From contig NZ_FOWD01000011.1 in assembly GCF_900115365.1 (NCBI RefSeq), forward strand, positions 1 through 64,000: a stretch of DNA of 64,000 nt, given 5' to 3'. Shown here in pieces: positions 1 to 7,428 of this stretch. This stretch comes from Anaerocolumna aminovalerica (lineage in GTDB: Bacteria > Bacillota > Clostridia > Lachnospirales > Lachnospiraceae). The notes beneath the pieces are model-generated. The model was given only the letters and a program-made list of their open reading frames with translations. It did no database searches and was not told the DNA's origin. How positions within the stretch are numbered: the first letter of the stretch is position 1; each line of letters begins with the position of its first letter. The position numbers and the translations under genes are program-made.

Positions 1-196
1 CAAAAAACTCTCCCAAAGATATGGACAATGATTTTTGAGGAAGTGTTAAAAGAAAGTGAATAATATCTGTAAAAGCTAACTTCCTCGTTCTTGAAAATGC
101 TGAGTTGTTTACTCTGTGTTGTTCAATAAACTCACTAGAAGTAAGAAGAGTATTCATTTCTTGAAAAAAATCCTTTAAGTTATTACGAATAGACAT
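1..196 (-). CDS. IS4-type transposase, N-terminal fragment cut by the window edge
   Basis: Reading the minus strand from the ATG at 196 gives an uninterrupted frame to the window edge. It is preceded by a GGAGGG ribosome binding site (202-207). The translated start is rich in basic residues and includes SRTRKLAFTDIIHFLLTLP followed by QKSLSISL. From memory of the family, this pattern of an RKLxFxD stretch and a KSLxxxL stretch about 20 residues on is typical of the N-terminus of IS4-family (DDE) transposases in clostridia. The catalytic domain lies outside the window, so I cannot say whether the gene is intact. No neighbouring gene shares its transcription unit. Confidence 0.7.
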   Translation of the reverse strand, partial: MSIRNNLKDFFQEMNTLLTSSEFIEQHRVNNSAFSRTRKLAFTDIIHFLLTLPQKSLSISLGEFF

Positions 197-341
197 AAAA
201 ATCCCTCCAAAATTTAATAGATAAAATGTATCTAATAAAATTTTGAAGGGAACATTTGTTTGTCAATTCGCATTTTAACCAAAACACCTATAAATAAATA
301 TACAATATGACGGTAGTGTCCTTAAGTTGACGACATTGAGC
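1..341 (-). mobile_element. Left part of an IS4-family insertion sequence
   Basis: The transposase fragment is followed upstream by about 140 bp of non-coding sequence ending in a GTGTCCTTAAGTTGACGAC stretch (316-334) that resembles an IS terminal inverted repeat. Within it, 211-247 is an imperfect inverted repeat around the transposase start region. Directly after the probable end, 340-361 is identical to the outer flank of the palindromic repeat at 30855-30876, so the IS appears to have inserted into or beside such a repeat. The exact end is a guess because the other IS end is not in the window. Confidence 0.5.
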
Positions 342-391
342 GTCCTACTGCGACAAATTTTTATATCACTTACTTAAATATTTTGACTTGT

Positions 392-1576
392 TTATTTCAA
401 ACAACTTTCTAATATATGAATCATTTCATCAATATTTTCTTTCGTAATAATTAATGGCGGAACAAAACGAAGAATATTTACTCCTGCATTAATAATTATT
501 AATCCTTTATCCATAGCTGCTAAAATAGTATCTTTTACAGGCTTATTAAACTCTAAGCCTTGCATCAGGCCTTTACCTCTGCGTTCCAGGATAAAGTCAT
601 ATTTATTCACTAATTCCTCCAACTTTTCTTCTAAGTAACCAGAGACTTCATTTACGTGGTCAAGTATGTTCTCACTTTGGAATAAATCAAAGACTTTGCT
701 TACCCCAGTTGTTGCAAATGGATTCCCCCCATAGGTAGTTCCGTGGTCACCGGGTTCAAATGCACCGGCTATGCTTTCCACTGCTGCAAAAGCTCCAACA
801 GGAACACCACAGCCTAACGCTTTTGCTGTTGTAATAATATCAGGTTTTACACCATAACCTTGATAAGCAAACATGGTACCGGTTCTTCCCATACCACATT
901 GTATCTCATCAAATATAAGAACAATATCTTTTTCATCACATAGTTTTCTTAACCCTATAAGGAATTTTGAATCTGCAGGATAAAGCCCCCCTTCTCCTTG
1001 AATAGGTTCCACAATAATGGCACAGGTATTTTCATTTACTTTTTCTTTTACGCTGTCCAGATTATTGAATTCTGCAAATACCGCCCCTCCCACCAATGGT
1101 TCAAATGGCTCCCTGTATTTTACATTACCGGTAACGGATAACGCCCCCATGGTTCTTCCGTGGAAGGAGTGATTCATAGAGATTATTTCACCACCGGCAA
1201 AATTCTTATTTTTATAAAAATATTTCCGAGCCAGCTTAACAGCACCTTCCATTGCCTCCGTTCCGCTATTGGTAAAAAATATACGGTCCATACCGGAGGC
1301 TTTTGAAAGTTTGGCTGCTGCTTCAATAGCCGGAACATTATAATAATAATTAGAAGTATGCAAAAGCTTATCGATTTGACTTTTTAATGCATTATTATAC
1401 TCCTTATTCCCATATCCTAATGCAAATACGGCAATTCCTGCTGCAAAGTCCAGATATTTTTTTCCGTTCATATCATAAAGATACACACCTTCTCCTTTAT
1501 CAAGAAGGATTTTATATCTGCTATAGGTATGCATTAAGACCTTTTCTGCTTTATCAATATAGTCTTCCATTAACAT
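392..1576 (-). CDS. argD: Acetylornithine aminotransferase
   Basis: Class III PLP-dependent aminotransferase that converts N-acetylglutamate semialdehyde to N-acetylornithine in the cytoplasm. The 394-residue length is normal. The PLP-binding lysine is K252 in TTAKALGCGVPVGAF; the aspartate of the IFDEIQCGMGRTG motif (about 221-233) contacts the pyridine ring; GTEAMEGAVKLARK (about 105-118) is the phosphate-binding region. The start is set by GGAGG seven bases upstream. It is the last gene of argC-argJ-argB-argD, 11 bp after argB. Related ornithine or succinylornithine aminotransferases are similar, but the operon fixes the role. Confidence 0.95.
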   Translation of the reverse strand: MLMEDYIDKAEKVLMHTYSRYKILLDKGEGVYLYDMNGKKYLDFAAGIAVFALGYGNKEYNNALKSQIDKLLHTSNYYYNVPAIEAAAKLSKASGMDRIFFTNSGTEAMEGAVKLARKYFYKNKNFAGGEIISMNHSFHGRTMGALSVTGNVKYREPFEPLVGGAVFAEFNNLDSVKEKVNENTCAIIVEPIQGEGGLYPADSKFLIGLRKLCDEKDIVLIFDEIQCGMGRTGTMFAYQGYGVKPDIITTAKALGCGVPVGAFAAVESIAGAFEPGDHGTTYGGNPFATTGVSKVFDLFQSENILDHVNEVSGYLEEKLEELVNKYDFILERRGKGLMQGLEFNKPVKDTILAAMDKGLIIINAGVNILRFVPPLIITKENIDEMIHILESCLK

Positions 1577-1587
1577 CTAATTACCTC

Positions 1588-2481
1588 CTACTTTTCATGT
1601 TCAAATAATCTTTCGTAATTAATGATAGCAGTTCCAATTCCCCGGTTTGTAAAGAACTCCAGTAATAAGCAATGCTCCATCCTTCCATCCAAAATGTGAA
1701 CTCTTGATACACCATTCCTTACTGCATCAATACAATTTTTTATTTTTGGAAGCATCCCTCCTTCAATATAGCCTCCCTCAATAAGTTCGTCAGCTTGTTC
1801 TAAAGATAGCACCGATATTAAAGTCCTTTTATCCTCCGGATCTTTATACACCCCTTCCGTATCTGTCAGAAATGCTAATTTTTCTGCCCCAACCGCTGTA
1901 GCTATTGCACAGGCCACATCATCCGCATTAATATTGTAAGCATGAAAGCTCTCATCCAGACCAATAGGTGCAATGACAGGAATAAAGTTGTTATCAATCA
2001 AAGTATTGATTAAATCAACGTTTATATCAATGATATTACCAACATAGCCAATATCCTGTCCGTTCACCAGTTTCTTCTCTACTTTAATGGTTGCACCATC
2101 TTTTCCGCTTATACCAACTGCTTTTACTCCTAACTGCTCCACTTTCTGGACCAATCCCTTATTCACTTTTCCAAGAACCATTTCAGCTACTTCCATGGTT
2201 TCTTCATCTGTTACCCGTAAGCCTTCCACAAACTTTGATTCATGACCAAGAAGTCCTACCCATTTACTGATTTCCTTACCACCACCATGAACAATGATTG
2301 GCTGCATGCCTACTAATTTTAGCAATGCTACGTCTTTGATTACATTTAATTGAAGTTCTTCGTCTAACATGGCACTTCCGCCATATTTTACTACCACCTT
2401 TTTATTGTTGAATTTTTGTATGTATGGTAATGCTTCTATTAGAGTCTGAGCTTTTATCAGAAGCTGATCCATTTGTTCCAT
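1588..2481 (-). CDS. argB: Acetylglutamate kinase
   Basis: Phosphorylates N-acetylglutamate to N-acetylglutamyl phosphate, usually the feedback-regulated step when ArgJ recycles acetyl groups. The 297-residue amino-acid-kinase fold shows VVKYGGSAM near residue 28, [11 protein letters not shown] in the substrate/ATP region and the C-terminal [11 protein letters not shown] motif. The N-terminal helix, rich in L and I before KKVVVKYGG, matches the arginine-sensitive hexameric type; that sensitivity is inferred, not shown. A GGAGGAAA site precedes the ATG. It lies 86 bp downstream of argJ and 11 bp upstream of argD in the same operon. Confidence 0.95.
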   Translation of the reverse strand: MEQMDQLLIKAQTLIEALPYIQKFNNKKVVVKYGGSAMLDEELQLNVIKDVALLKLVGMQPIIVHGGGKEISKWVGLLGHESKFVEGLRVTDEETMEVAEMVLGKVNKGLVQKVEQLGVKAVGISGKDGATIKVEKKLVNGQDIGYVGNIIDINVDLINTLIDNNFIPVIAPIGLDESFHAYNINADDVACAIATAVGAEKLAFLTDTEGVYKDPEDKRTLISVLSLEQADELIEGGYIEGGMLPKIKNCIDAVRNGVSRVHILDGRMEHCLLLEFFTNRGIGTAIINYERLFEHEK

Positions 2482-2567
2482 TCTTGTTTCCTCCTATTAT
2501 ACCCTCTTTGCTATTCCGGCTCAGAATGACGGCAAAATTTTATTCCACCAACAACAATATCAATAAA

Positions 2568-3788
2568 TCAGGAACGGTAATCCGCATTTATTTTTACATA
2601 ATCAAAAGTTAAATCACAGCCCCAGGCAGTTGCTGTCTCATTTCCCATCTTTACGTCTGCAATAGCCCTCACTTCTTTAGCAGATAAAATTTTTGTTGCA
2701 TATTCTTCACTATATTGGGTTGCCATACCGTTTTCAACTAACTTTAATTTACCTTCTGAACTTTCTATATATAAATCTACCTTATCCGGATCAAAATCAG
2801 CTCCGGAGTAACCCATTGCACATAGAATTCTTCCCCAGTTTGCATCGTTACCGAATACTGCTGTCTTTACAAGATTGCTTGTGATAACGGATTTACTTAA
2901 GCTAACTGCTTGTTCTTTGCTTTCTGCACCAATTACTACCGTTTCAAATAATTTTGTGGCACCTTCTCCATCTGCTGCCATTTTCTTAGAAAGATTGGCC
3001 GTTACCGCTTTTAGTCCTTCACAAAAAGTATCATAATCTTTATTCTTTTCTGTAATCTCTTTATTACCTGCTAATCCATTTGCAAGAATAATTAAAGAGT
3101 CATTGGTTGAAGTATCACGATCAACGGATATCATATTAAAGGTTTCCTTTACATTGTTACTGATCGCTTCCTGTAACAATTCTTTGCTGATGGCTATATC
3201 CGTTGTAACCACACCAAGCATAGTTGCCATGTTGGGATGAATCATACCGGAACCTTTTGACATTCCCCCAATGGTAATTATCTTATCCTCTATCCTGATA
3301 GCCACTGCATATTCTTTGGAATAGGTATCGGTTGTCATAATGGCTTCGGCTGCTGCAGCGCCTGCATCAAGGCTTTCCTCCATATTTTCGGCTAATAATT
3401 TTGCACCTTCTATAATCACATCAATAGGAAGCTGCTTGCCGATAACACCTGTTGAACAGGTAAGTACTGTATTGGTTGCTATATCTAAATTAACCGCTAC
3501 CGCTTCTGCCATCTTATAATTATTTATTTCCCCCTCTTCACCGGTGCAGGCATTGGCAACGCCGCTGTTTAGAACAACTGCAACCGCTGTTTCATTTTCT
3601 TTGATCATCTTCATATCCCATTTTACAGGAGCAGCTTTTACAATGTTAGTGGTAAAGGTTCCTGCTGATTTTGCGGGAACTACACTATAAACCAAAGCCA
3701 TATCTTTTCTTTTTCTCTTTATTCCTGCATATACACCTGCTGCCTTAAATCCTTTTGCAGCAGTAACTCCGCCTTTTATAATATCCAT
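2568..3788 (-). CDS. argJ: Bifunctional ornithine acetyltransferase / N-acetylglutamate synthase
   Basis: Transfers the acetyl group from N-acetylornithine to glutamate and closes the acetyl cycle of arginine synthesis. The protein self-cleaves before a threonine in HPNMATMLGVVTTD (about T189 in this numbering), giving alpha and beta chains. The frame stays open up to 3848, but I place the start at 3788 (406 aa). MDIIKGGVTAAKGF is the normal family N-terminus, and a GAGGT site lies directly upstream inside the small hairpin repeat (3789-3818). The extra 20 upstream codons would merely translate that repeat. It sits between argC (140 bp upstream) and argB. Whether it has full synthase activity cannot be told from sequence. 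Confidence 0.94.
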   Translation of the reverse strand: MDIIKGGVTAAKGFKAAGVYAGIKRKRKDMALVYSVVPAKSAGTFTTNIVKAAPVKWDMKMIKENETAVAVVLNSGVANACTGEEGEINNYKMAEAVAVNLDIATNTVLTCSTGVIGKQLPIDVIIEGAKLLAENMEESLDAGAAAAEAIMTTDTYSKEYAVAIRIEDKIITIGGMSKGSGMIHPNMATMLGVVTTDIAISKELLQEAISNNVKETFNMISVDRDTSTNDSLIILANGLAGNKEITEKNKDYDTFCEGLKAVTANLSKKMAADGEGATKLFETVVIGAESKEQAVSLSKSVITSNLVKTAVFGNDANWGRILCAMGYSGADFDPDKVDLYIESSEGKLKLVENGMATQYSEEYATKILSAKEVRAIADVKMGNETATAWGCDLTFDYVKINADYRS

Positions 3789-3818
3789 ATTAACCTCGAT
3801 TCTGGTCGCATCAGCGCC
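3789..3818 (-). promoter_or_regulatory. Hairpin plus Shine-Dalgarno repeat upstream of argJ
   Basis: On the gene strand a hairpin with stem GGCGC / GCGaCC (one bulged A) and loop TGAT is followed by AGAATCGAGGTTAAT and then the ATG. The hairpin ends exactly 15 nt before the start codon and the spacer carries the GAGGT ribosome binding site. The same unit occurs before maf (5930-5958) and pflB (19779-19807), and in diverged form before hflK (11759-11785). Confidence 0.7.
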
Positions 3819-3928
3819 TCTTAATAATAACAAACCTTGGCGATACAAATTGCCAACTGGATTCGGTACTTTATCTTTAAAACTTACAGAAAAATTAATG
3901 TTATAAAGGACTTTATTATATCTATTCT

Positions 3929-4969
3929 TTATGGAAACATGGGAACTGCTTGTAGTCCTTCTGTTTCCTTTAAGTCAAAGAGTAGATTCATATTTTGCAC
4001 AGCCTGACCGGCTGCTCCTTTTATCAGATTATCCATAGCACCCATTATGATAATACGGTTTGTTCTCTTATCAATGACAAAATTTACATCCACAAAATTG
4101 CTGCCTTCAACCCATCTGGTTTCCGGGCAGATCCCCTTATCCAACACACGAATAAAATATTCATTCTTATAGTATTTATCATAAATTGCTTTTACTTCCT
4201 CATAAGTAACTTCTTTTAACAAGTTGCTGTAACAAGTTACTAATATTCCTCTGTTCATAGGAACTAAATGAGGAGTAAAATTCAAATAAATATTTTCTCT
4301 GGCAGCATAGGATAACTGCTCCTCAATCTCCGGTGTATGTCTGTGTTTGGCAACACCATAAGCTTTTATATTTTCATTGACTTCACAATACAAATTGTTG
4401 ACTTTAGCACTCCTTCCCCCACCTGAAGTTCCCGATTTTGCGTCTATAATAATAGAATCCGGTTCAAGAATTCCTTCCTTTAAAAGTGGATATACAGATA
4501 AGATGGAACAGGTGGGATAACAGCCTGGATTTGCTACCAGCCTTGCCTTTCTAATCCTTTCCCGATTGATTTCACATAATCCATAAACTGCTTCTTCTAT
4601 GAAATCAGGGCTTCTATGTTCTATACCATACCATTCTTCATATGTATTTACATTTTTTATTCTAAAATCAGCACTAAGATCAATCACCCTGACCTTGGAA
4701 AGTATCTTCTCATTTATTAAGGAAGCACAAAATCCCTGAGGTGTGGCCGTAAATATCACATCTGCCCTATCTGCCAGTTCTTCCATATTATCAGCCATAC
4801 AATCAGCATCTACTAACTGAAACATATTTTGAAATACTTCATAATATTTTTTATCTATGTAACTTTTGGAGCCGTACCAAATAATTTCTGCTTCTCTATG
4901 CTGTAACAAAATTCTGACTAATTCCTGTCCGGCATATCCAGTTGCACCAATAATACCTGCTTTAATCAT
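3929..4969 (-). CDS. argC: N-acetyl-gamma-glutamyl-phosphate reductase
   Basis: NADPH-dependent reductase that makes N-acetylglutamate semialdehyde. The 346-residue length is standard for type 1 ArgC. The N-terminal GIIGATGYAGQELVRIL is the dinucleotide-binding loop, and the catalytic cysteine is C150 in VANPGCYPTCS. Conserved HRHTPEIEEQL and FTPHLVPMNRG segments follow. The start has a strong GGAGG site (tandem GGAGGATAGGGAGGATTA). It is the first gene of the argCJBD operon, with a good sigma-A promoter at 5039-5067 and a small hairpin in its leader at 5002-5024. Confidence 0.95.
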   Translation of the reverse strand: MIKAGIIGATGYAGQELVRILLQHREAEIIWYGSKSYIDKKYYEVFQNMFQLVDADCMADNMEELADRADVIFTATPQGFCASLINEKILSKVRVIDLSADFRIKNVNTYEEWYGIEHRSPDFIEEAVYGLCEINRERIRKARLVANPGCYPTCSILSVYPLLKEGILEPDSIIIDAKSGTSGGGRSAKVNNLYCEVNENIKAYGVAKHRHTPEIEEQLSYAARENIYLNFTPHLVPMNRGILVTCYSNLLKEVTYEEVKAIYDKYYKNEYFIRVLDKGICPETRWVEGSNFVDVNFVIDKRTNRIIIMGAMDNLIKGAAGQAVQNMNLLFDLKETEGLQAVPMFP

Positions 4970-5001
4970 ATGTAATCCTCCCTATCCTCCGTTTTATCAA
5001 A

Positions 5002-5067
5002 AATGAAGCATTCCCTTCTTCATTATTAATTTTTTATAATTATACATCCAAATTAAATATTATTCAA
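5002..5067 (-). promoter_or_regulatory. argC promoter and leader hairpin
   Basis: On the minus strand TTGAAT (5062-5067), a 17-nt spacer and TATAAT (5039-5044) form a near-consensus sigma-A promoter. The leader contains the hairpin AATGAAG...CTTCATT (5002-5024), followed by TTTTGAT. That could be a weak attenuator, but the stem is short and AT-rich. I do not see a convincing ARG box, although arginine control would be expected here. Confidence 0.7.
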
Positions 5068-5140
5068 TACCTCATTTTAAAATTTTTCTAAACTAAAAAT
5101 TAAAACCAATATTTTATCTGTATATTTAAGAACTAAAAAA

Positions 5141-5273
5141 GACTGCTGCAAAACAATAGACTTGTCATCTCAAGCACCGATTTATCTATAAAAAGTCCAT
5201 TTTATCAATGAGTTTTTTCTTTAAATTCTGCATATCCGGTTCAATGCTCAGAATGACAGTTTTGCAACAGTCT
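5141..5273. repeat. Palindromic intergenic repeat, GTTGCAAAAC family
   Basis: The ends GACTGCTGCAAAAC and GTTTTGCAACAGTC are inverted copies, and the interior contains TGTCATCTCAAGC and GCTCAGAATGACA, which also pair. Related elements are at 36606-36733 and 20028-20122, and a fragment lies at 2518-2540. It sits between maf and argC and could end transcription from maf. It has no coding capacity. Confidence 0.7.
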
Positions 5274-5335
5274 TCTAATATAAAATATATTCAGTTTTAT
5301 AAAAATACATTTTGTAGTTATATTTTTTAATGTTA

Positions 5336-5929
5336 TTATTTAAAGGATAATAAATCAATTCCCTCTTTCATTAATGTCTGATAGAGTTTGGATATGGGAA
5401 ATCCTACGATATTTAAATATTCACCTTCCACTTTCTCAATATGAACCGCAAACTTTCCTTGAATTCCATATGCTCCTGCCTTGTCCATAGGTTCTCCTGT
5501 GGCAACATATGCATCTATCTGTTCTTCTGTCATTGGATATACCCATACATCAGTGCATTGGACAAAACGAATTATTCTTTCCTCTTTGCCGATTTCCTTA
5601 ATTACTGCACAAACTCCGGTATATACCTGATGCTTTTTACCTTGCAGCTTTCCAATCATATCTTTGGCATCCTGCTCATTTTTTGGTTTACCCATTACTT
5701 GTCCATCCAGAGCAACCATGGTATCGGCACCGATTACAATTGTTCCCTCTTCCATGTCAGCAGCTACACTACATGCTTTTTTGGTTGCCAGTTCTTCTAC
5801 GATTTCATCCGGTCTGGACTTTTGAATCACTTCTTCATCCTCACTTATTACTACACTAAAATCTATTCCTATCTGCTCAAATATCTCTTTCCTTCTGGGT
5901 GACCCTGATGCCAGAATAATCTTGTACAT
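5336..5929 (-). CDS. maf: Maf family nucleoside triphosphate pyrophosphatase
   Basis: Maf/HAM1-superfamily NTP pyrophosphatase, known to hydrolyse dTTP/UTP or modified nucleotides and implicated in septum inhibition. The N-terminal IILASGSPRRKEIFEQIG carries the ASxSPRR signature, and IVIGADTMVALDGQVMGKP (about 65-83) holds the catalytic aspartate. The GAYGIQGKFAVHIEKVEGEY segment near residue 150 is the conserved C-terminal motif. The 197-residue length is normal. The start is fixed by the hairpin/GAGGT repeat at 5930-5958. It is transcribed towards argC but separated from it by about 370 bp with a palindromic repeat and the argC promoter. Confidence 0.93.
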   Translation of the reverse strand: MYKIILASGSPRRKEIFEQIGIDFSVVISEDEEVIQKSRPDEIVEELATKKACSVAADMEEGTIVIGADTMVALDGQVMGKPKNEQDAKDMIGKLQGKKHQVYTGVCAVIKEIGKEERIIRFVQCTDVWVYPMTEEQIDAYVATGEPMDKAGAYGIQGKFAVHIEKVEGEYLNIVGFPISKLYQTLMKEGIDLLSFK

Positions 5930-5958
5930 GATAACCTCGATTCTGGCGCACTAGCGCC
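5930..5958 (-). promoter_or_regulatory. Hairpin plus Shine-Dalgarno repeat upstream of maf
   Basis: Gene-strand hairpin GGCGC-TAGT-GCGCC, then AGAATCGAGGTTATC and the ATG. The stem is perfect and ends 15 nt before the start codon. This is the cleanest member of the set, together with the one before pflB. Confidence 0.75.
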
Positions 5959-6176
5959 TTCTGTAATAGTATTATAATACCTTATTATAACGCATTTATA
6001 GTCTCCATAAAACAGATTTTTTTATCTAATTTAGATTTTTGTTGACATTTTTTATTTTTTTGAATCGAATAATGTCACAATTTTTATTTTACCGAATAAT
6101 ATATTACTATGAAAAGCAAATGAAATAGAAAAACCCCAAAGAAGAAAAATAAGAAATTAAATAAGACAAAAAGGGT

Positions 6177-6245
6177 AAGGTTGAAAGAAAATAATCTAAT
6201 AGAAAGGATGCCACAAATGCTTCTTTCAACCTGATTTTTTGTGGC
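6177..6245 (+). ncRNA. Candidate pseudoknot leader RNA (copy 1)
   Basis: GGTTGAAAGAA (6179-6189) pairs perfectly with TTCTTTCAACC (6221-6231). Inside the loop, GCCACAAA (6210-6217) pairs with TTTGTGGC (6238-6245), which lies beyond the first stem. The two helices interleave, as in an H-type pseudoknot. A further hairpin ATCACA (6249-6254) / TGTGAT (6267-6272) ends just before the ATG at 6278. A homologous element with a compensatory change in the second helix is at 27212-27278 on the minus strand. I do not recognise it as a known riboswitch class. Confidence 0.55.
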
Positions 6246-6277
6246 TACATCACATAAAAAAGAAAGTGTGATATGCA

Positions 6278-6769
6278 ATGGGTATAAAGATGATTGACTA
6301 TTTAAAATTAATATGTGACAGCTTAGGAATTCAATTGTTTTATAACAATAACAATGCATTGGTTTTATCAACAGATGTAAAAGAAGACGTACCCACTTTA
6401 AGAGCTTACAAAGCGTTTGAATTCTGCCCTGAATCTGTTGCAAAAGCAATTATCAATTATTATGTGGGAGAAGATGATAAAAAATCACATGAAGAAAAAA
6501 TAATGGAATATTTAAGAGGAGATTTAGAACCTGTCATTTTTGAAGCTTATGACCAAAACCCTTTCTTTAGAGATGCAATTATTAATAATATAAACACAGA
6601 GAAAAATTATGAGGAAGATACATCCTTAGTCGAATATGAAATTATAACTATAGTGTCAAAAGATTTCTTTGGAAAAGAAACACAATATAGCAGCAAAGAA
6701 CCGCTCACTTTATCTGATAGTAGTAGTCTATTAGAATTGGAAGTAAATATAAAGCCTCTTGATACATAA
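6278..6769 (+). CDS. Hypothetical protein behind the pseudoknot leader
   Basis: I do not recognise this 163-residue protein. It is acidic and soluble-looking, with no signal peptide or membrane segment. The first third reads like a small alpha/beta domain (IDYLKLICDSLGIQLFYNN), the middle is rich in charged residues (GEDDKKSHEEKIMEYLRGD), and the tail is Ser/Thr-rich. The start is uncertain: the ATG at 6278 has only a weak site (AAAGAAAGTG), and an in-frame ATG at 6290 is possible. It is followed 16 bp later by the gene at 6786, which has a strong ribosome binding site, so the two are probably cotranscribed. Confidence 0.75.
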   Translation: MGIKMIDYLKLICDSLGIQLFYNNNNALVLSTDVKEDVPTLRAYKAFEFCPESVAKAIINYYVGEDDKKSHEEKIMEYLRGDLEPVIFEAYDQNPFFRDAIINNINTEKNYEEDTSLVEYEIITIVSKDFFGKETQYSSKEPLTLSDSSSLLELEVNIKPLDT

Positions 6770-6785
6770 GAAAGGAGGTGAATAT

Positions 6786-7235
6786 ATGGGCTGGAAATTA
6801 AGCAGAATCGACTTAACCGGATGTCATCAAATTAAACCTAATGAAGAAATTGATCTTTGTATCGAATTAGAAAAAGAATTCAGAGCTGCAATTCACGGTG
6901 TTGTTAAATTCCCTAACGGAAAACCAGTTGAAGGTGCTGTAGTTAAACTTTTCAAGAAAAATAAAGAATATAAATCTTATGAATCAAAATGCGAAAAGAA
7001 ATATGAAGAAAAATGTGAAGAAAAATACGAAAAAGAATATGAAAAATTTGAAAAAGGTTATGACAAAGGATACGACAAATGTTTTGATAAAGACTGTGAT
7101 TTAATCCCAGTAACTTTTACATTTACTGATGAATGTGGTCAATTCTTATTTGGAGTTGAATCCGAAAAAGATTACGTTATAAAAGTTTTCTTTTACAAAC
7201 CTGAAAAATACCCTAATTGCCATGAAAAGAAATAA
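6786..7235 (+). CDS. Transthyretin-like / carboxypeptidase-regulatory-like small protein with a charged repeat
   Basis: The 149-residue product starts at the ATG 6786, chosen because AAAGGAGGTG lies at 6771-6780; the frame continues upstream but without a ribosome site. Residues about 35-60 (AIHGVVKFPNGKPVEGAVVK) and 110-140 (FTFTDECGQFLFGVESEKDY) look like the two halves of a Cna-B/CarboxypepD_reg beta-sandwich. They are split by a low-complexity insert of repeated K-Y-E-E-K and K-G-Y-D-K units with several cysteines (about 61-103). There is no signal peptide. It resembles small proteins near spore coat genes in clostridia, but that is memory only. A terminator follows at 7314-7345. Confidence 0.75.
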   Translation: MGWKLSRIDLTGCHQIKPNEEIDLCIELEKEFRAAIHGVVKFPNGKPVEGAVVKLFKKNKEYKSYESKCEKKYEEKCEEKYEKEYEKFEKGYDKGYDKCFDKDCDLIPVTFTFTDECGQFLFGVESEKDYVIKVFFYKPEKYPNCHEKK

Positions 7236-7313
7236 TTGAATTATTCTAAATATATTAATCTACGATAAATAGAAGTGTTTAGAGGTTTCTTAATTTTACT
7301 TCATAACGAGAAC

Positions 7314-7345
7314 ACAGCTCAGCAAAAATACTGGGCTGTTTTTTC
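7314..7345 (+). terminator. Rho-independent terminator after the 6278-7235 gene pair
   Basis: ACAGCTCAG and CTGGGCTGT form a 9-bp stem (one G-U pair) with an 8-nt loop, followed by six Ts. Confidence 0.88.
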
Positions 7346-7354
7346 AATTTCTTA

Positions 7355-7383
7355 TTGCATAAATTAACATTATGATGTATATT
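7355..7383 (+). promoter_or_regulatory. argG promoter
   Basis: TTGCAT (7355-7360), a 17-nt spacer and TATATT (7378-7383), about 45 bp before argG. The sequence around the -10 is AT-rich and partly palindromic, so an arginine operator could overlap it, but I cannot identify one with confidence. Confidence 0.55.
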
Positions 7384-7428
7384 TATAATAATAAAAAAAA
7401 TGAAGTAACATTATAAGGAGGAATTATT

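Noticed and set aside
3786-3848. Longer argJ start at 3848
   Set aside because: The extra 20 codons translate the hairpin repeat and lack a ribosome site; the family N-terminus begins at 3788.
4970-5110. T-box or arginine riboswitch in the argC leader
   Set aside because: The leader is only about 60 nt, with one short hairpin and no T-box core sequence.
6084-6449. Minus-strand open frame of 121 codons
   Set aside because: It runs antisense through the pseudoknot leader and the start of the gene at 6278, has no ribosome site at its start and an implausible low-complexity hydrophobic tail.
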